Notes under the pieces: model-generated
Database searches by the model: none
What the model was told of the DNA's origin: nothing
The model's input: the letters and a program-made list of their open reading frames with translations, nothing else
Part shown: piece after piece, positions 1 to 7,811 of the stretch
Layout: every line of letters starts with the position of its first letter
Numbering within the stretch: position 1 is the first letter of the stretch
Assembly (NCBI GenBank): GCA_017428765.1
Contig: JAFRQF010000023.1
Coordinates: 62,001-126,000, forward strand
Source: Erysipelotrichaceae bacterium
GTDB lineage: Bacteria > Bacillota_I > Bacilli_A > Erysipelotrichales > Erysipelotrichaceae
Direction: 5' to 3'
DNA length: 64,000 nt
Made by a program: the position numbers and the translations under genes

Positions 1-51
1 ATAAGGATCAAGCGGGGTCCAAAGTCTTTTCTGCGGTGTTAGAATAGACGT

Positions 52-1212
52 ATGAAAAAAGGACTGGTCATGGAAGGCGGCGCGATGCGCGGGATGTTCA
101 CCTGCGGGGTCATCGATGTCTTCATGGAGAATGGGATCACATTCGATGGCGCTGTCGGCATCTCTGCCGGTGCGGTCTTTGGCTGCAACTACAAGTCAAA
201 ACAGATCGGCAGGCCTTTGCGATACAACAAGACCTATTGCAAAGACAAGCGCTACGGATCCATCGTTTCTTTGTTAAAGAGCGGCGATCTCTATGATGCG
301 AAGTTCTGCTACGAGGATCTGCCTGATGAGCTCGATGTCTTCGATACCAAGACCTTCAAGGAAGACCCGATGGAATTCTATGTCGGAGCGACGGACGTCA
401 AGACGGGCAAGTGTCTGTTTCATAAATGTGAAGACGGCGGTAAGGAAGATACCCAATGGATGCGGGCTTCCGCTTCGATGCCGGTCGTTTCAAGGATCGT
501 GAAGATCGGAAATAACGAACTTCTTGACGGTGGCATCGCCGATTCGATCCCTTTGAAGTTCATGGAAGAAAAAGGATACGATCGAAACGTCGTCATCCTC
601 ACTCAGCCTAAGGGATATAAAAAATCAAAGAACAAGCTGCTGCCTTTGATGCGCATCGCCTTGAAGGATTACCCTTTGATGGTCGATGCCTTGGAGAAAA
701 GGCATGTGATGTACAATCATGAAGTTGCCGATATCGAAAAGAAAGAAGCCAGAGGAGCGATCTTTGTGATCCGTCCACCGCAGGCTTTGAATATCGGAAG
801 GACCAGCAAGGATCCTGAAGAGTTACAAAGAGTCTACGATATCGGACGAAGCACAGCGCTGCGGCAGCTTGATGCGCTGAAGGCTTTCCTGAATGGCGAA
901 GAGAACAGACAGATAAAAGAAGATAAGGATATGGATCAGATAGTTCGAAGACATTTTCGTTTCTATGGAACAGTACAGGGCGTCGGCTTCCGCTTTCAGG
1001 CGATGATGGCAGCCGAGTCTTTAGGACTGACCGGCTGGGTGAAGAATGAAAACGACGGTTCGGTCACCATGGAGATACAGGGAAGCGAAGAAGAGATACA
1101 AAGTGCGATCGATCTGATCGCAAACAGCCGTTTCATCCGGATCGAAAGGACGGAAAGCGAGCTGATCCCCTTGGTTGAACACGAGTCTTCCTTCGGTGCG
1201 GAATACTGGTAA
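52..1212 (+). CDS. Patatin-like phospholipase fused to acylphosphatase
   Basis: A 386-residue two-domain protein. Residues 1-280 are a patatin-like (RssA/YjjU type) serine acyl hydrolase: oxyanion loop GGAMRG at 9-14, nucleophile elbow GISAG with S38, and catalytic aspartate D159 in DGG, so the Ser-Asp dyad is intact. Residues 297-386 are a complete acylphosphatase with GTVQGVGFR (R314 binds the acyl phosphate) and GWVKN (N332). No stop or frame change separates them; the joint is a short charged linker at 281-296. M294 (base 931) has a weak upstream AAAGAAG and could start a free acylphosphatase. The start is ATG 52, which has no ribosome site but lies 6 bases after an extended -10 (TGTTAGAAT, 37-45), so the mRNA may be leaderless. 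No signal peptide, so probably cytosolic. The family roles are lipid or acyl-ester hydrolysis and acyl-phosphate hydrolysis; why they are joined is unknown. Confidence 0.9.
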   Translation: MKKGLVMEGGAMRGMFTCGVIDVFMENGITFDGAVGISAGAVFGCNYKSKQIGRPLRYNKTYCKDKRYGSIVSLLKSGDLYDAKFCYEDLPDELDVFDTKTFKEDPMEFYVGATDVKTGKCLFHKCEDGGKEDTQWMRASASMPVVSRIVKIGNNELLDGGIADSIPLKFMEEKGYDRNVVILTQPKGYKKSKNKLLPLMRIALKDYPLMVDALEKRHVMYNHEVADIEKKEARGAIFVIRPPQALNIGRTSKDPEELQRVYDIGRSTALRQLDALKAFLNGEENRQIKEDKDMDQIVRRHFRFYGTVQGVGFRFQAMMAAESLGLTGWVKNENDGSVTMEIQGSEEEIQSAIDLIANSRFIRIERTESELIPLVEHESSFGAEYW

Positions 1213-1243
1213 AACGCAGGGAGCATTTTAGAAAAAAAGACGA

Positions 1244-1270
1244 ACGATTCCTTTTTGGAGTCGTTTTTTC
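1244..1270 (+). terminator. Intrinsic terminator after patatin-acylphosphatase gene
   Basis: ACGATTCC at 1244-1251 pairs with GGAGTCGT at 1257-1264 (8 bp with one G-T) around a TTTTT loop, followed by a T run. Confidence 0.85.
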
Positions 1271-1324
1271 TTCGGGAAATATTGCCCGATATGAAACGTA
1301 ATAAAGTAAAACGCTTACAAGTAC

Positions 1325-1381
1325 GGTTTTACAAAAAAGTTCACTTCTGAGACTTGTAAAACGGTTTTTTTATGTTAAATT
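1325..1381 (+). promoter_or_regulatory. Inverted repeat and promoter upstream of purine riboswitch
   Basis: GTTTTACAA (1325-1333) and TTGTAAAAC (1354-1362) form a perfect 9-bp inverted repeat with a 20-base gap, followed by GGTTTTTTT. The right arm overlaps a -35-like TTGTAA (1354-1359); a -10-like TAAATT with a TGT extension lies at 1373-1381. The repeat could be an operator over the -35 or a weak terminator; the sequence alone does not decide. Transcription would start near 1388, just before the aptamer. Confidence 0.4.
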
Positions 1382-1394
1382 AGAGGGGTAAAAA

Positions 1395-1463
1395 TATCGT
1401 ATAATCTTTCAGATGTGGTGAAAGAGTCTCTACCTCGGTGCCGTAAATACCGGGACTATGATA
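1395..1463 (+). ncRNA. Purine riboswitch aptamer, guanine class
   Basis: All parts of the purine aptamer are present. P1 is TATCGTA (1395-1401) with TATGATA (1457-1463). P2 is CTTTCA/TGAAAG around GATGTGG. The junction holds the conserved GTCTCTACC (1425-1433). P3 is CTCGGT/ACCGGG around GCCGTAAAT. The specificity base in the P3-P1 junction is C1456 (GACTATG), which in this family means guanine/hypoxanthine rather than adenine (T). It precedes a BMP-family nucleoside transporter. Downstream, TCTATC (1481-1486) can pair with GATAGA at the 3' side of P1, and hairpins near 1521-1550 followed by GTTTTTCT look like the terminator half of the switch, so ligand binding probably stops transcription. 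Confidence 0.92.
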
Positions 1464-1520
1464 GATTGCCCTTTGGACATTCTATCTGCAGACGATAGGA
1501 TTACAAGGGGGATCTCAATC

Positions 1521-1564
1521 GATCCTTCGAAAGATCTTCTTCAGGAAGAACTGTTTTTCTTATT
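1521..1564 (+). terminator. Candidate riboswitch-controlled terminator
   Basis: GATCCTT/AAAGATC (1521-1536, one mismatch) and TTCTT-CAGG-AAGAA (1537-1550) are followed by CTGTTTTTCTTATTT. The stems are modest, so this is a candidate expression platform, not a certain terminator. Confidence 0.45.
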
Positions 1565-1624
1565 TGAAAAACGGTGAAGAAGATGGTTTTCACATTTTTC
1601 ATGGAAAGAAAGGGAGAAAAAGAA

Positions 1625-2884
1625 ATGAAAAAATTATTAGCAGTCTTACTCGCGATGCTGATGGTCTTCTCACTTGTCGGCTGTTCTTCTAATAAGGAAG
1701 AAGCTCCGGCAGAAGAAACACCGGCTGAAGAAACTTCTTCTGACGCAAAGATCGGTATCATCCTGGTCGGCGATGAGAACGAAGGTTACACTTATGCACA
1801 TATGGAAGGTATCAAGGATGCCGCTAAGGGCTTAGGTATCTCCGATGACAAGATCCTCTGGAAGTATGTCGTTCCTGAAACACAGGCTTGTTACGATGCT
1901 GCTGTCGACCTCGTTGAAAACGGTGCGACATTAGTCATCTCCAACTCTTACGGTCACCAGTCCTTCATGCAGCAGGCAGCTACGGAATTCCCTGATGTCA
2001 CATTCGTTGCTGACACCGGTGATACCGCTGCAGTTTCCGGTCTGCCTAACTTCAAGAATGCTTTCACAAAGGTCTATGAATCCAGATATGTCTCCGGTAT
2101 CGTTGCCGGTATGAAGATCAAAGAGCTCGAGGCAAACGGTGCTCTGGTTCCTGAAAACTTCGACGCTGACGGCAATGTCAAGGTCGGTTATGTCGGCGCG
2201 TTCCCTTACGCGGAAGTCGTTTCCGGTTACACTGCCTTCTTCCTTGGCTTACGTTCCGTTTATCCGAACGCTGTCATGTTTGTTGAATACACCAACTCCT
2301 GGTTCGATATCACTGCCGAAGCTACTGTCGGTGATGATCTGATGTCTCAGGGCTGTGTCATCGTCGGCCAGCACGCAGACTCCACAGGTGCTCCTTCCCA
2401 GTTACAGAAGAACATGGAAGACAACAAGTACGGCTTCACAGCTTACTCTGTCGGTTACAACGTTTCCATGCTTGATGTTGCACCGGATGTAGCTCTTACT
2501 TCCGCTTCCAACGTCTGGGAAAAATTCTACACTTACGCTTTCAACTGCTGGCTCAACGGTGAAGATATGATGACTGACTGGACCGGCGGTTACAATGAAG
2601 GTGCCGTTGCGATCACTGACCTCGGTTCTTCCGTTGCAGAAGGCACGAAGGAAGCTGTCGATGCAGCCATCGCTGCGATCAAGGACGGTTCCTTACACGT
2701 ATTCGACGCTTCCACATTCACAGTTGGTGGCGCAGCTCCGACTTCCATGATGGCAGATGTCGAATCTGATCCGAACTACACTCCGGATACGGAATGCCTG
2801 ATCGACGGTTACTTCCACGAGTCCGAATTCAGAAGTGCTCCGTATTTCGCTGAGAGGATCGACGGTATCACAGAACTTAACTAA
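1625..2884 (+). CDS. BMP-family nucleoside-binding lipoprotein
   Basis: A 419-residue substrate-binding lipoprotein of the BmpA/Med family, which delivers nucleosides to an ABC importer. ATG 1625 is chosen because it has AAAGGGAG 8 bases upstream and gives a clean lipoprotein signal: MKKLLAVLLAMLMVFSLVGC with lipobox LVGC and a lipidated cysteine at 20, followed by an acidic, Glu/Ala-rich linker. An upstream in-frame ATG at 1574 would bury the signal and lacks a ribosome site. The body has the type-1 periplasmic-binding fold (IGIILVGDENEG start, then YAHMEGIKDAAKGLG). It is the first gene of a four-gene transporter operon under the guanine-class riboswitch, so guanosine/inosine-type nucleosides are the likely cargo (inference). 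A strong hairpin follows the gene and may favour its expression over the later genes. Confidence 0.9.
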   Translation: MKKLLAVLLAMLMVFSLVGCSSNKEEAPAEETPAEETSSDAKIGIILVGDENEGYTYAHMEGIKDAAKGLGISDDKILWKYVVPETQACYDAAVDLVENGATLVISNSYGHQSFMQQAATEFPDVTFVADTGDTAAVSGLPNFKNAFTKVYESRYVSGIVAGMKIKELEANGALVPENFDADGNVKVGYVGAFPYAEVVSGYTAFFLGLRSVYPNAVMFVEYTNSWFDITAEATVGDDLMSQGCVIVGQHADSTGAPSQLQKNMEDNKYGFTAYSVGYNVSMLDVAPDVALTSASNVWEKFYTYAFNCWLNGEDMMTDWTGGYNEGAVAITDLGSSVAEGTKEAVDAAIAAIKDGSLHVFDASTFTVGGAAPTSMMADVESDPNYTPDTECLIDGYFHESEFRSAPYFAERIDGITELN

Positions 2885-2907
2885 TTCAACACTTATCAGA
2901 TTCTTTG

Positions 2908-2946
2908 AACATTACAGGCTGAGTCTCAGCCTGTAATGTTTTATAT
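2908..2946 (+). terminator. Intercistronic hairpin within nucleoside transporter operon
   Basis: AACATTACAGGCTGA (2908-2922) and TCAGCCTGTAATGTT (2926-2940) form a perfect 15-bp stem with a 3-base loop, followed by TTATATT. It sits between the lipoprotein and ATPase genes, so it probably acts as a partial terminator or an mRNA 3'-end stabiliser that raises binding-protein expression. Confidence 0.75.
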
Positions 2947-2960
2947 TCAGGAGGAATTTT

Positions 2961-4484
2961 ATGAGCGAAATCGCTGTATCGATGCGCGGCATCACCAAAC
3001 GTTTCGGAAGGAAAGTCCTGGCTAACAATCATGTCGATCTCGACGTCTATAAAGGCGAGATCCTTTCCTTATTGGGCGAGAACGGTTCGGGCAAGACGAC
3101 ATTAATGAACATGCTGGCAGGCATATACAGTCCTGATGAAGGCGAGATCCTGATCAATGATCAGAAGGTGGAGATCACTTCGCCGAAGGACGCCTATGAC
3201 CTTGGCATCGGCATGGTCCACCAGCACTTTAAGCTGATCGATGTCTTCACGGCTCTGGAGAATATCCTGATCGGCTTGCCGGCAAAGGAAGCGGAAAAGA
3301 AATGCCGGGCCGAGGTGGAACAGATCTGTCAGAAATACGGCTTCGACCTTGATCTCGACAAGAAGATCTACGAGATGTCCGTCTCGGAAAAAGAGACACT
3401 GGAGATCGTCAAGACATTGTACCGCGGCGCTTCGATCCTTATCCTGGATGAGCCGACAGCGGTCCTGACACCGCAGGAGATCACAAAGCTTTTTACGATC
3501 TTACGCAATATGAAAGATGACGGCAAATCGATCGTCATCATCACCCATAAACTCAATGAAGTCATGGAGATCTCCGATCGTATCTCCGTATTGCGCAAGG
3601 GCGAAAATGTCGGCACCGTCTTAAAGACGGAGACCAATGAGCAGCAGCTGACGGAAATGATGGTCGGTGAAAAGATCACATTGGACATCGCCAGAGATTT
3701 CGTGGAAGAAAAACACAAGAGGCTCGAAGTAAAGAACCTCACCGTCAAGAATATCGACGGCAAGAACGTCGTCGATGACATCAGCTTCGATCTGTATTCC
3801 GGTGAGATCTTGGGCATCGCCGGTATCTCGGGTTCCGGACAGAAGGAACTGCTGGAAGCGATCATGGGCTTACAGAAATGCGAAGAAGGCTCTTCCGTCA
3901 TCTACAATTCGACGGCACATGGCGTCCATGAACTGGTCGGTCTTTCCACCAAAGAGATCATCTCCCATGGTTTACATCTGGCGTTCGTGCCGGAAGACAG
4001 ACTGGGCATGGGTCTTGTCGGCAACATGGGTATGACCGACAACGTCATGCTGAAGAGATACAGAAAAGGAAGCGGACCGTTCTTGCATCGCAAGATGCCG
4101 CATGATACCGCCGTCAAGATCAAAGACGAACTGGAAGTTGTGACTCCGGACCTGGAATATCCGGTCCGCAGACTGTCCGGCGGCAACGTACAGAAGATCC
4201 TGGTCGGCCGTGAGATCAACAACAAACCGACGGTCTTAATGACTGCCTATGCGGTCAGAGGCCTGGATATCAATACCTCGTATGCCATTTATAACTTACT
4301 GAACGAACAGAAGAAGAAAGGCGTCGCCGTCATCTATGTCGGTGAAGACCTCGATGTCCTTCTGGCTTTATCTGACCGTATCATGGTCCTGTGCGCAGGC
4401 AAGATGAACGGAATGCTGGATGGCCGTACCGCTTCGAAAGAGGAAGTCGGCTATCTGATGACGCACTTAAAGGAGGAAGCATAA
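2961..4484 (+). CDS. Nucleoside ABC transporter ATP-binding protein (two NBDs)
   Basis: A 507-residue protein with two ATPase domains in tandem, as in YufO/NupO and sugar-type ABC importers. Domain 1 (about 5-245) has a full Walker A GENGSGKTT, an EKETLEIVKTL-type signature and Walker B ILILDEPTAVLT. Domain 2 (about 250-500) is degenerate in the usual way for the family: GISGSGQKE in place of Walker A and LSGGNVQK as signature. Its Walker B region reads AYAVRGLD where relatives have QPTRGLD, so even the normally retained Pro-Thr is lost; only domain 1 is expected to hydrolyse ATP. GGAGG precedes ATG 2961. The stop overlaps the next start (TAATG), so the permease is translationally coupled. 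Confidence 0.9.
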   Translation: MSEIAVSMRGITKRFGRKVLANNHVDLDVYKGEILSLLGENGSGKTTLMNMLAGIYSPDEGEILINDQKVEITSPKDAYDLGIGMVHQHFKLIDVFTALENILIGLPAKEAEKKCRAEVEQICQKYGFDLDLDKKIYEMSVSEKETLEIVKTLYRGASILILDEPTAVLTPQEITKLFTILRNMKDDGKSIVIITHKLNEVMEISDRISVLRKGENVGTVLKTETNEQQLTEMMVGEKITLDIARDFVEEKHKRLEVKNLTVKNIDGKNVVDDISFDLYSGEILGIAGISGSGQKELLEAIMGLQKCEEGSSVIYNSTAHGVHELVGLSTKEIISHGLHLAFVPEDRLGMGLVGNMGMTDNVMLKRYRKGSGPFLHRKMPHDTAVKIKDELEVVTPDLEYPVRRLSGGNVQKILVGREINNKPTVLMTAYAVRGLDINTSYAIYNLLNEQKKKGVAVIYVGEDLDVLLALSDRIMVLCAGKMNGMLDGRTASKEEVGYLMTHLKEEA

Positions 4485-5581
4485 TGGAAAAGGTCCATCA
4501 CAGATCATTTCTTCGCGTGACGAAGAAAGACGAAGCCTCCCTCCCTGTGAAAGCACTGGTGATCGCGATCGCCATCTTCTGTGCGCTTCTGGTTTCCGCA
4601 CTGTTCATCTTCTTCGTGACGAAACTTGATCCGATCAGTGTCTATGTTTCGATGTTCAAAGGTGCCTTTGGTACCAAAAGAAGAGCCTGGATCACCATTC
4701 GTGATGCCTGCCTGCTTCTTCTGATCTCGCTGTCGCTGGCACCGGCTTTCCGCATGCGCTTCTGGAACTGCGGCGCTGAAGGACAGATCCTTCTCGGCGG
4801 ACTGAGCACGGCGGCACTCATGATCTATTTCGGAAACAAGGTACCGACTCCGCTTCTGCTTCTGGTGATGATGATCGCATCGATGTTATCCGGTGCGATA
4901 TGGGCGTTCCTGCCCGCCTACTTCAAGGCAAAATACGATACCAACGAGACGCTGTTCACCCTGATGATGAACTATGTCGGCATACAGCTGATCGAATTCT
5001 TCGTCGACTTCTGGGACAAGAAACAGTCGCACTCCGTCGGTATCATCAACATGAACGGCCAGGGCGGCTGGTTCCCGCCGGTATTCGGTCAGCAGTATAC
5101 ATTGAATATCCTGATCGTTCTTGTAGTCACGGTCTTCATCTATGTCTATATGAAATATTCCAAGCACGGCTATGAAGGCGCCGTGGTCGGCGAATCGGTA
5201 GCTACGGCAAAATATGCCGGCATCAATGTGCCGAAAGTCATACGCAACAATGTCCTTCTTTCCGGAGCGATCTCCGGTCTGGCGGGCTTTGTGGAAGTTT
5301 CCGGTATCTCGCACACGATCTCCAACAACACGGCCGGCGGCAGAGGCTTCACCGCCATCATCGTCTGCTGGCTGGCGAAATTCAATCCGTTCGCGATGGC
5401 TCTGATCTCGCTGTTCATCGTCTTTTTAAGCAAAGGCGCAGCGCAGATCTCTTCCGACTTCGGTCTGAACGAATTCGCCTCACAGATCATTACCGGCATC
5501 ATCCTGTTCTTCATCCTGAGCTCGGATTTCTTCAACAACTATAAAGTAAGTTTCAATCATAACCGAAAGGAGGGCAGATAA
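4484..5581 (+). CDS. Nucleoside ABC transporter permease (first)
   Basis: A 365-residue integral membrane protein of the BPD_transp_2 (YufP/NupP) family with about nine to ten hydrophobic segments. The start is ATG 4484, which overlaps the stop of the ATPase gene in TAATG and has AGGAGG at 4471-4476. The cytosolic N-terminus (MEKVHHRSFLRVTKKDEA) is charged and is followed by the first membrane helix. FRMRFWNCGAEGQILLGG and the later GESVATAKYAGINV (EAA-like coupling loop) are typical of the family. It pairs with the next gene to form the heterodimeric pore for nucleosides. Confidence 0.88.
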   Translation: MEKVHHRSFLRVTKKDEASLPVKALVIAIAIFCALLVSALFIFFVTKLDPISVYVSMFKGAFGTKRRAWITIRDACLLLLISLSLAPAFRMRFWNCGAEGQILLGGLSTAALMIYFGNKVPTPLLLLVMMIASMLSGAIWAFLPAYFKAKYDTNETLFTLMMNYVGIQLIEFFVDFWDKKQSHSVGIINMNGQGGWFPPVFGQQYTLNILIVLVVTVFIYVYMKYSKHGYEGAVVGESVATAKYAGINVPKVIRNNVLLSGAISGLAGFVEVSGISHTISNNTAGGRGFTAIIVCWLAKFNPFAMALISLFIVFLSKGAAQISSDFGLNEFASQIITGIILFFILSSDFFNNYKVSFNHNRKEGR

Positions 5582-6613
5582 ATGAGCGTATCCCAGATCA
5601 TATCCTGGTGCGTTGCGGCGATCACCTTCGGCACCGTCATCATGTATGGCTGCATCGGTGAAACGATCAATCAGAAAGCCGGTGATCTCAACCTCGGTGT
5701 CCCGGGTGTCATGCAGATCGGCGGTATCGCAGCGCTTGCTGCGGCATTCCTGTATGAAAGAGCCGTCACTTCCCTGAATCCTGTTTTGAGCATGCTGATC
5801 GCTCTGCTTGCCTGCCTTATAGCCTCCGCGCTGGCCGGCTTGCTGTTTGCCTTTCTGACGGTCACATTGAAGGTCAATCAGAACGTCACCGGTCTGACTT
5901 TAACGATATTCGGTACGGGTATCGCCAACTTCTTCGGCGGCAGTATGATGAAGCTTTCCGGCGGTGTCGGAACGATCTCGGTCGCCCGTACGGCAAACAT
6001 CTTCCGTATGAAGCTGCCGTTCCTCTTCGGAAAATTCGGTGCCTTCGGCTCCATCGTCTTCTCCCATGGCTGGATGGTCTATCTGGCCCTCATCCTGGCA
6101 TTCGCCATCCAGTATTTCCTGGATAAGACCCGCGTCGGTCTGAACCTTCGTTCCGTCGGTGAGAATCCGGCAACGGCGGATGCAGCCGGCATCAATGTCA
6201 CCCGTTACAAATATCTGGCATCGATCATCGGTTCCGCGATCTGCGGACTGGGCGGATTGTTCTATGTCATGGACTATATCCAGGGCAGCTGGGCCAACGA
6301 TTCAACGATCGAGGCCTTAGGCTGGCTGGCTGTCGCTCTGGTCATTTTCACATCGTGGAAACCGAAGAATGCGACCTGGGGCGCTTACCTGTTCGGCTTA
6401 TGCTATTGGGCATATATCTATATCCCTGGCTCCGTTTCCAAATTCCTGGCGGAAAAGCTCAACCTCAGCAAGGCGACCTACATGCAGAACCTGTATAAGA
6501 TGCTTCCGTATCTTGTCACGATCGTCGTCCTGTGTGCCGTTTCCAGAAAGAAAAAGAGAGAGAATCAGGCGCCTGCTTCCCTGGGCTTAAGTTACTTCAG
6601 AGAAGAAAGATGA
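5582..6613 (+). CDS. Nucleoside ABC transporter permease (second)
   Basis: A 343-residue membrane protein of the same superfamily (YufQ/NupQ). The start directly abuts the stop of the first permease (TAA then ATG), with AAAGGAGG just before. It has about eight to nine hydrophobic segments, the family motif YGCIGETINQKAGDLNLGVPG near the N-terminus, and the coupling loop GENPATADAAGINVTRYK near residue 200. It is the last gene of the operon and is followed by a clear terminator. Confidence 0.88.
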   Translation: MSVSQIISWCVAAITFGTVIMYGCIGETINQKAGDLNLGVPGVMQIGGIAALAAAFLYERAVTSLNPVLSMLIALLACLIASALAGLLFAFLTVTLKVNQNVTGLTLTIFGTGIANFFGGSMMKLSGGVGTISVARTANIFRMKLPFLFGKFGAFGSIVFSHGWMVYLALILAFAIQYFLDKTRVGLNLRSVGENPATADAAGINVTRYKYLASIIGSAICGLGGLFYVMDYIQGSWANDSTIEALGWLAVALVIFTSWKPKNATWGAYLFGLCYWAYIYIPGSVSKFLAEKLNLSKATYMQNLYKMLPYLVTIVVLCAVSRKKKRENQAPASLGLSYFREER

Positions 6614-6617
6614 TTCA

Positions 6618-6643
6618 AACCGGTCTTACAGATCGGTTTTTTC
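6618..6643 (+). terminator. Intrinsic terminator of nucleoside transporter operon
   Basis: AACCGGTC (6618-6625) pairs with GATCGGTT (6631-6638), loop TTACA, followed by a T run. Confidence 0.85.
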
Positions 6644-6662
6644 ATGTTTTTCTTAAAAAGTA

Positions 6663-6873
6663 TTTACAAGGCTCATGGATAATGTATAATATAGCCATAA
6701 GGTCATATGACCATATAAAGAGTTATCAAGAACTCATAAATCGGATCTTGAATCGAATCGTCGTTAACCCTGACGTGAGCGGAAAGTTGGTGAAGATCGA
6801 TCTGAAGATAAGGTTTATGTTTTTTATGTAAACGGATCTTGCCTTCGGATCGCAGATTTCAGGAGGTAAAATC
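6663..6873 (+). promoter_or_regulatory. Promoter, palindrome and structured leader of SPFH gene
   Basis: TTTACA (6663-6668) and TATAAT (6685-6690) are 16 bases apart, placing the start of transcription near 6697. A perfect 12-bp palindrome GGTCATATGACC lies at 6701-6712, where a repressor would block initiation. The leader is about 175 bases long and holds GAGTT/AACTC (about 6719-6734), a closing helix GATCTT...AAGATC (about 6744-6798) and an inner CGTC/GACG hairpin. I do not recognise a known riboswitch here. An open frame spanning 6532-6831 has no coding character. Confidence 0.5.
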
Positions 6874-7662
6874 ATGAACAAAGTAAGAAAAACATTCATT
6901 ATTGGGGCAGCGGCATTCCTTTGTGCCATCATGCTCGGTTTATTGTGTGTGGTGAAAGTCCCGACCGGTCATACCGGCGTGGTCGTGACCTTCGGTAAGG
7001 TGGAAAACAGGACTCTGGATTCCGGCATGCATTTCAAAGCGCCGTGGCAATCCGTGGTCAAGATGGACAACCGCATTCAGAAGGAAACCGTCGATCTCAG
7101 TGCTTTCTCCAAGGACATCCAGGAAGTCAGGATGATCTATACGGTCAACTATCAGATCTCCAAGAATGAGGCGATGACGATCTATTCTTCCATCGGCAAG
7201 GAATACTATTCCACGGTGATCTCGCCAAGCGTTATGGAGGCGGTCAAGACCGTTTCCGCCAAGTATACGGCGGAAGAGCTGATCACCGACCGCACAAAGC
7301 TGGCTGTCGGCATCGAAGAAGAACTGGGCAAGGCCTTATCGAAATACAATATCCTGCTTGTTTCGACATCGATCGAAGACATCGACTTCACGGATGCCTT
7401 TACCGATGCCGTCGAGGCAAAACAGGTCGCCCAGCAGAATAAGCTGCGTGCGGAAACGGAAGCTGAGACCAAGATCATCGAAGCCAATGCGCAGGCCGAA
7501 GTCGCCAGGATCCAAGCGGATGCGGAAGCCTATGTCAATGAGACGACGTCCGAAAGCCTGACGGATAAGATCTTGCAGAAGATGTACTACGACAAATGGG
7601 ATGGCGTATTGCCTCAGATCGTGAGCGACGGGTCGATGATCCTGGCTCCGCAGAACAACTAA
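6874..7662 (+). CDS. SPFH/prohibitin-family membrane protein
   Basis: A 262-residue band-7 protein. One N-terminal membrane helix (about 8-28, FIIGAAAFLCAIMLGLLCVV) is followed by the SPFH domain starting VPTGHTGVVVTFGKVENRTLDSGMHF, and from about 185 a long Glu/Ala/Lys-rich coiled coil (KQVAQQNKLRAETEAETKI). Proteins of this kind form large membrane-associated assemblies that organise microdomains and modulate membrane proteases. AGGAGG precedes the ATG. It has its own promoter, a long structured leader and its own terminator, and lies just before a PrsW-type membrane protease, a pairing that fits a protease-scaffold role (inference). Confidence 0.88.
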   Translation: MNKVRKTFIIGAAAFLCAIMLGLLCVVKVPTGHTGVVVTFGKVENRTLDSGMHFKAPWQSVVKMDNRIQKETVDLSAFSKDIQEVRMIYTVNYQISKNEAMTIYSSIGKEYYSTVISPSVMEAVKTVSAKYTAEELITDRTKLAVGIEEELGKALSKYNILLVSTSIEDIDFTDAFTDAVEAKQVAQQNKLRAETEAETKIIEANAQAEVARIQADAEAYVNETTSESLTDKILQKMYYDKWDGVLPQIVSDGSMILAPQNN

Positions 7663-7678
7663 GCATCGTTTTGATGAA

Positions 7679-7716
7679 ACATACCGTCTTTCGCAAGGAA
7701 GGCGGTATGTTTTTTT
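7679..7716 (+). terminator. Intrinsic terminator after SPFH gene
   Basis: ACATACCG (7679-7686) pairs with GGTATGT (7704-7710) with further inner pairing, then TTTTTT. Confidence 0.85.
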
Positions 7717-7811
7717 GACGGATATCGCCATATGTGAGAATTGTCATATAATCTTAATAAGAGGTCCTGAGGAAAAGTTCATATATCCTGATCAGACCGG
7801 GAGGAAATAAT

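Noticed and set aside
6719-6750. SAM-I riboswitch in the SPFH leader
   Set aside because: GAGTTATCAAGAACTC resembles the first stem, but the GGAGGGA core and later conserved parts are missing.
6532-6831. 99-codon frame spanning the end of the permease gene and the next leader
   Set aside because: It crosses a terminator and a promoter and has no coding character.
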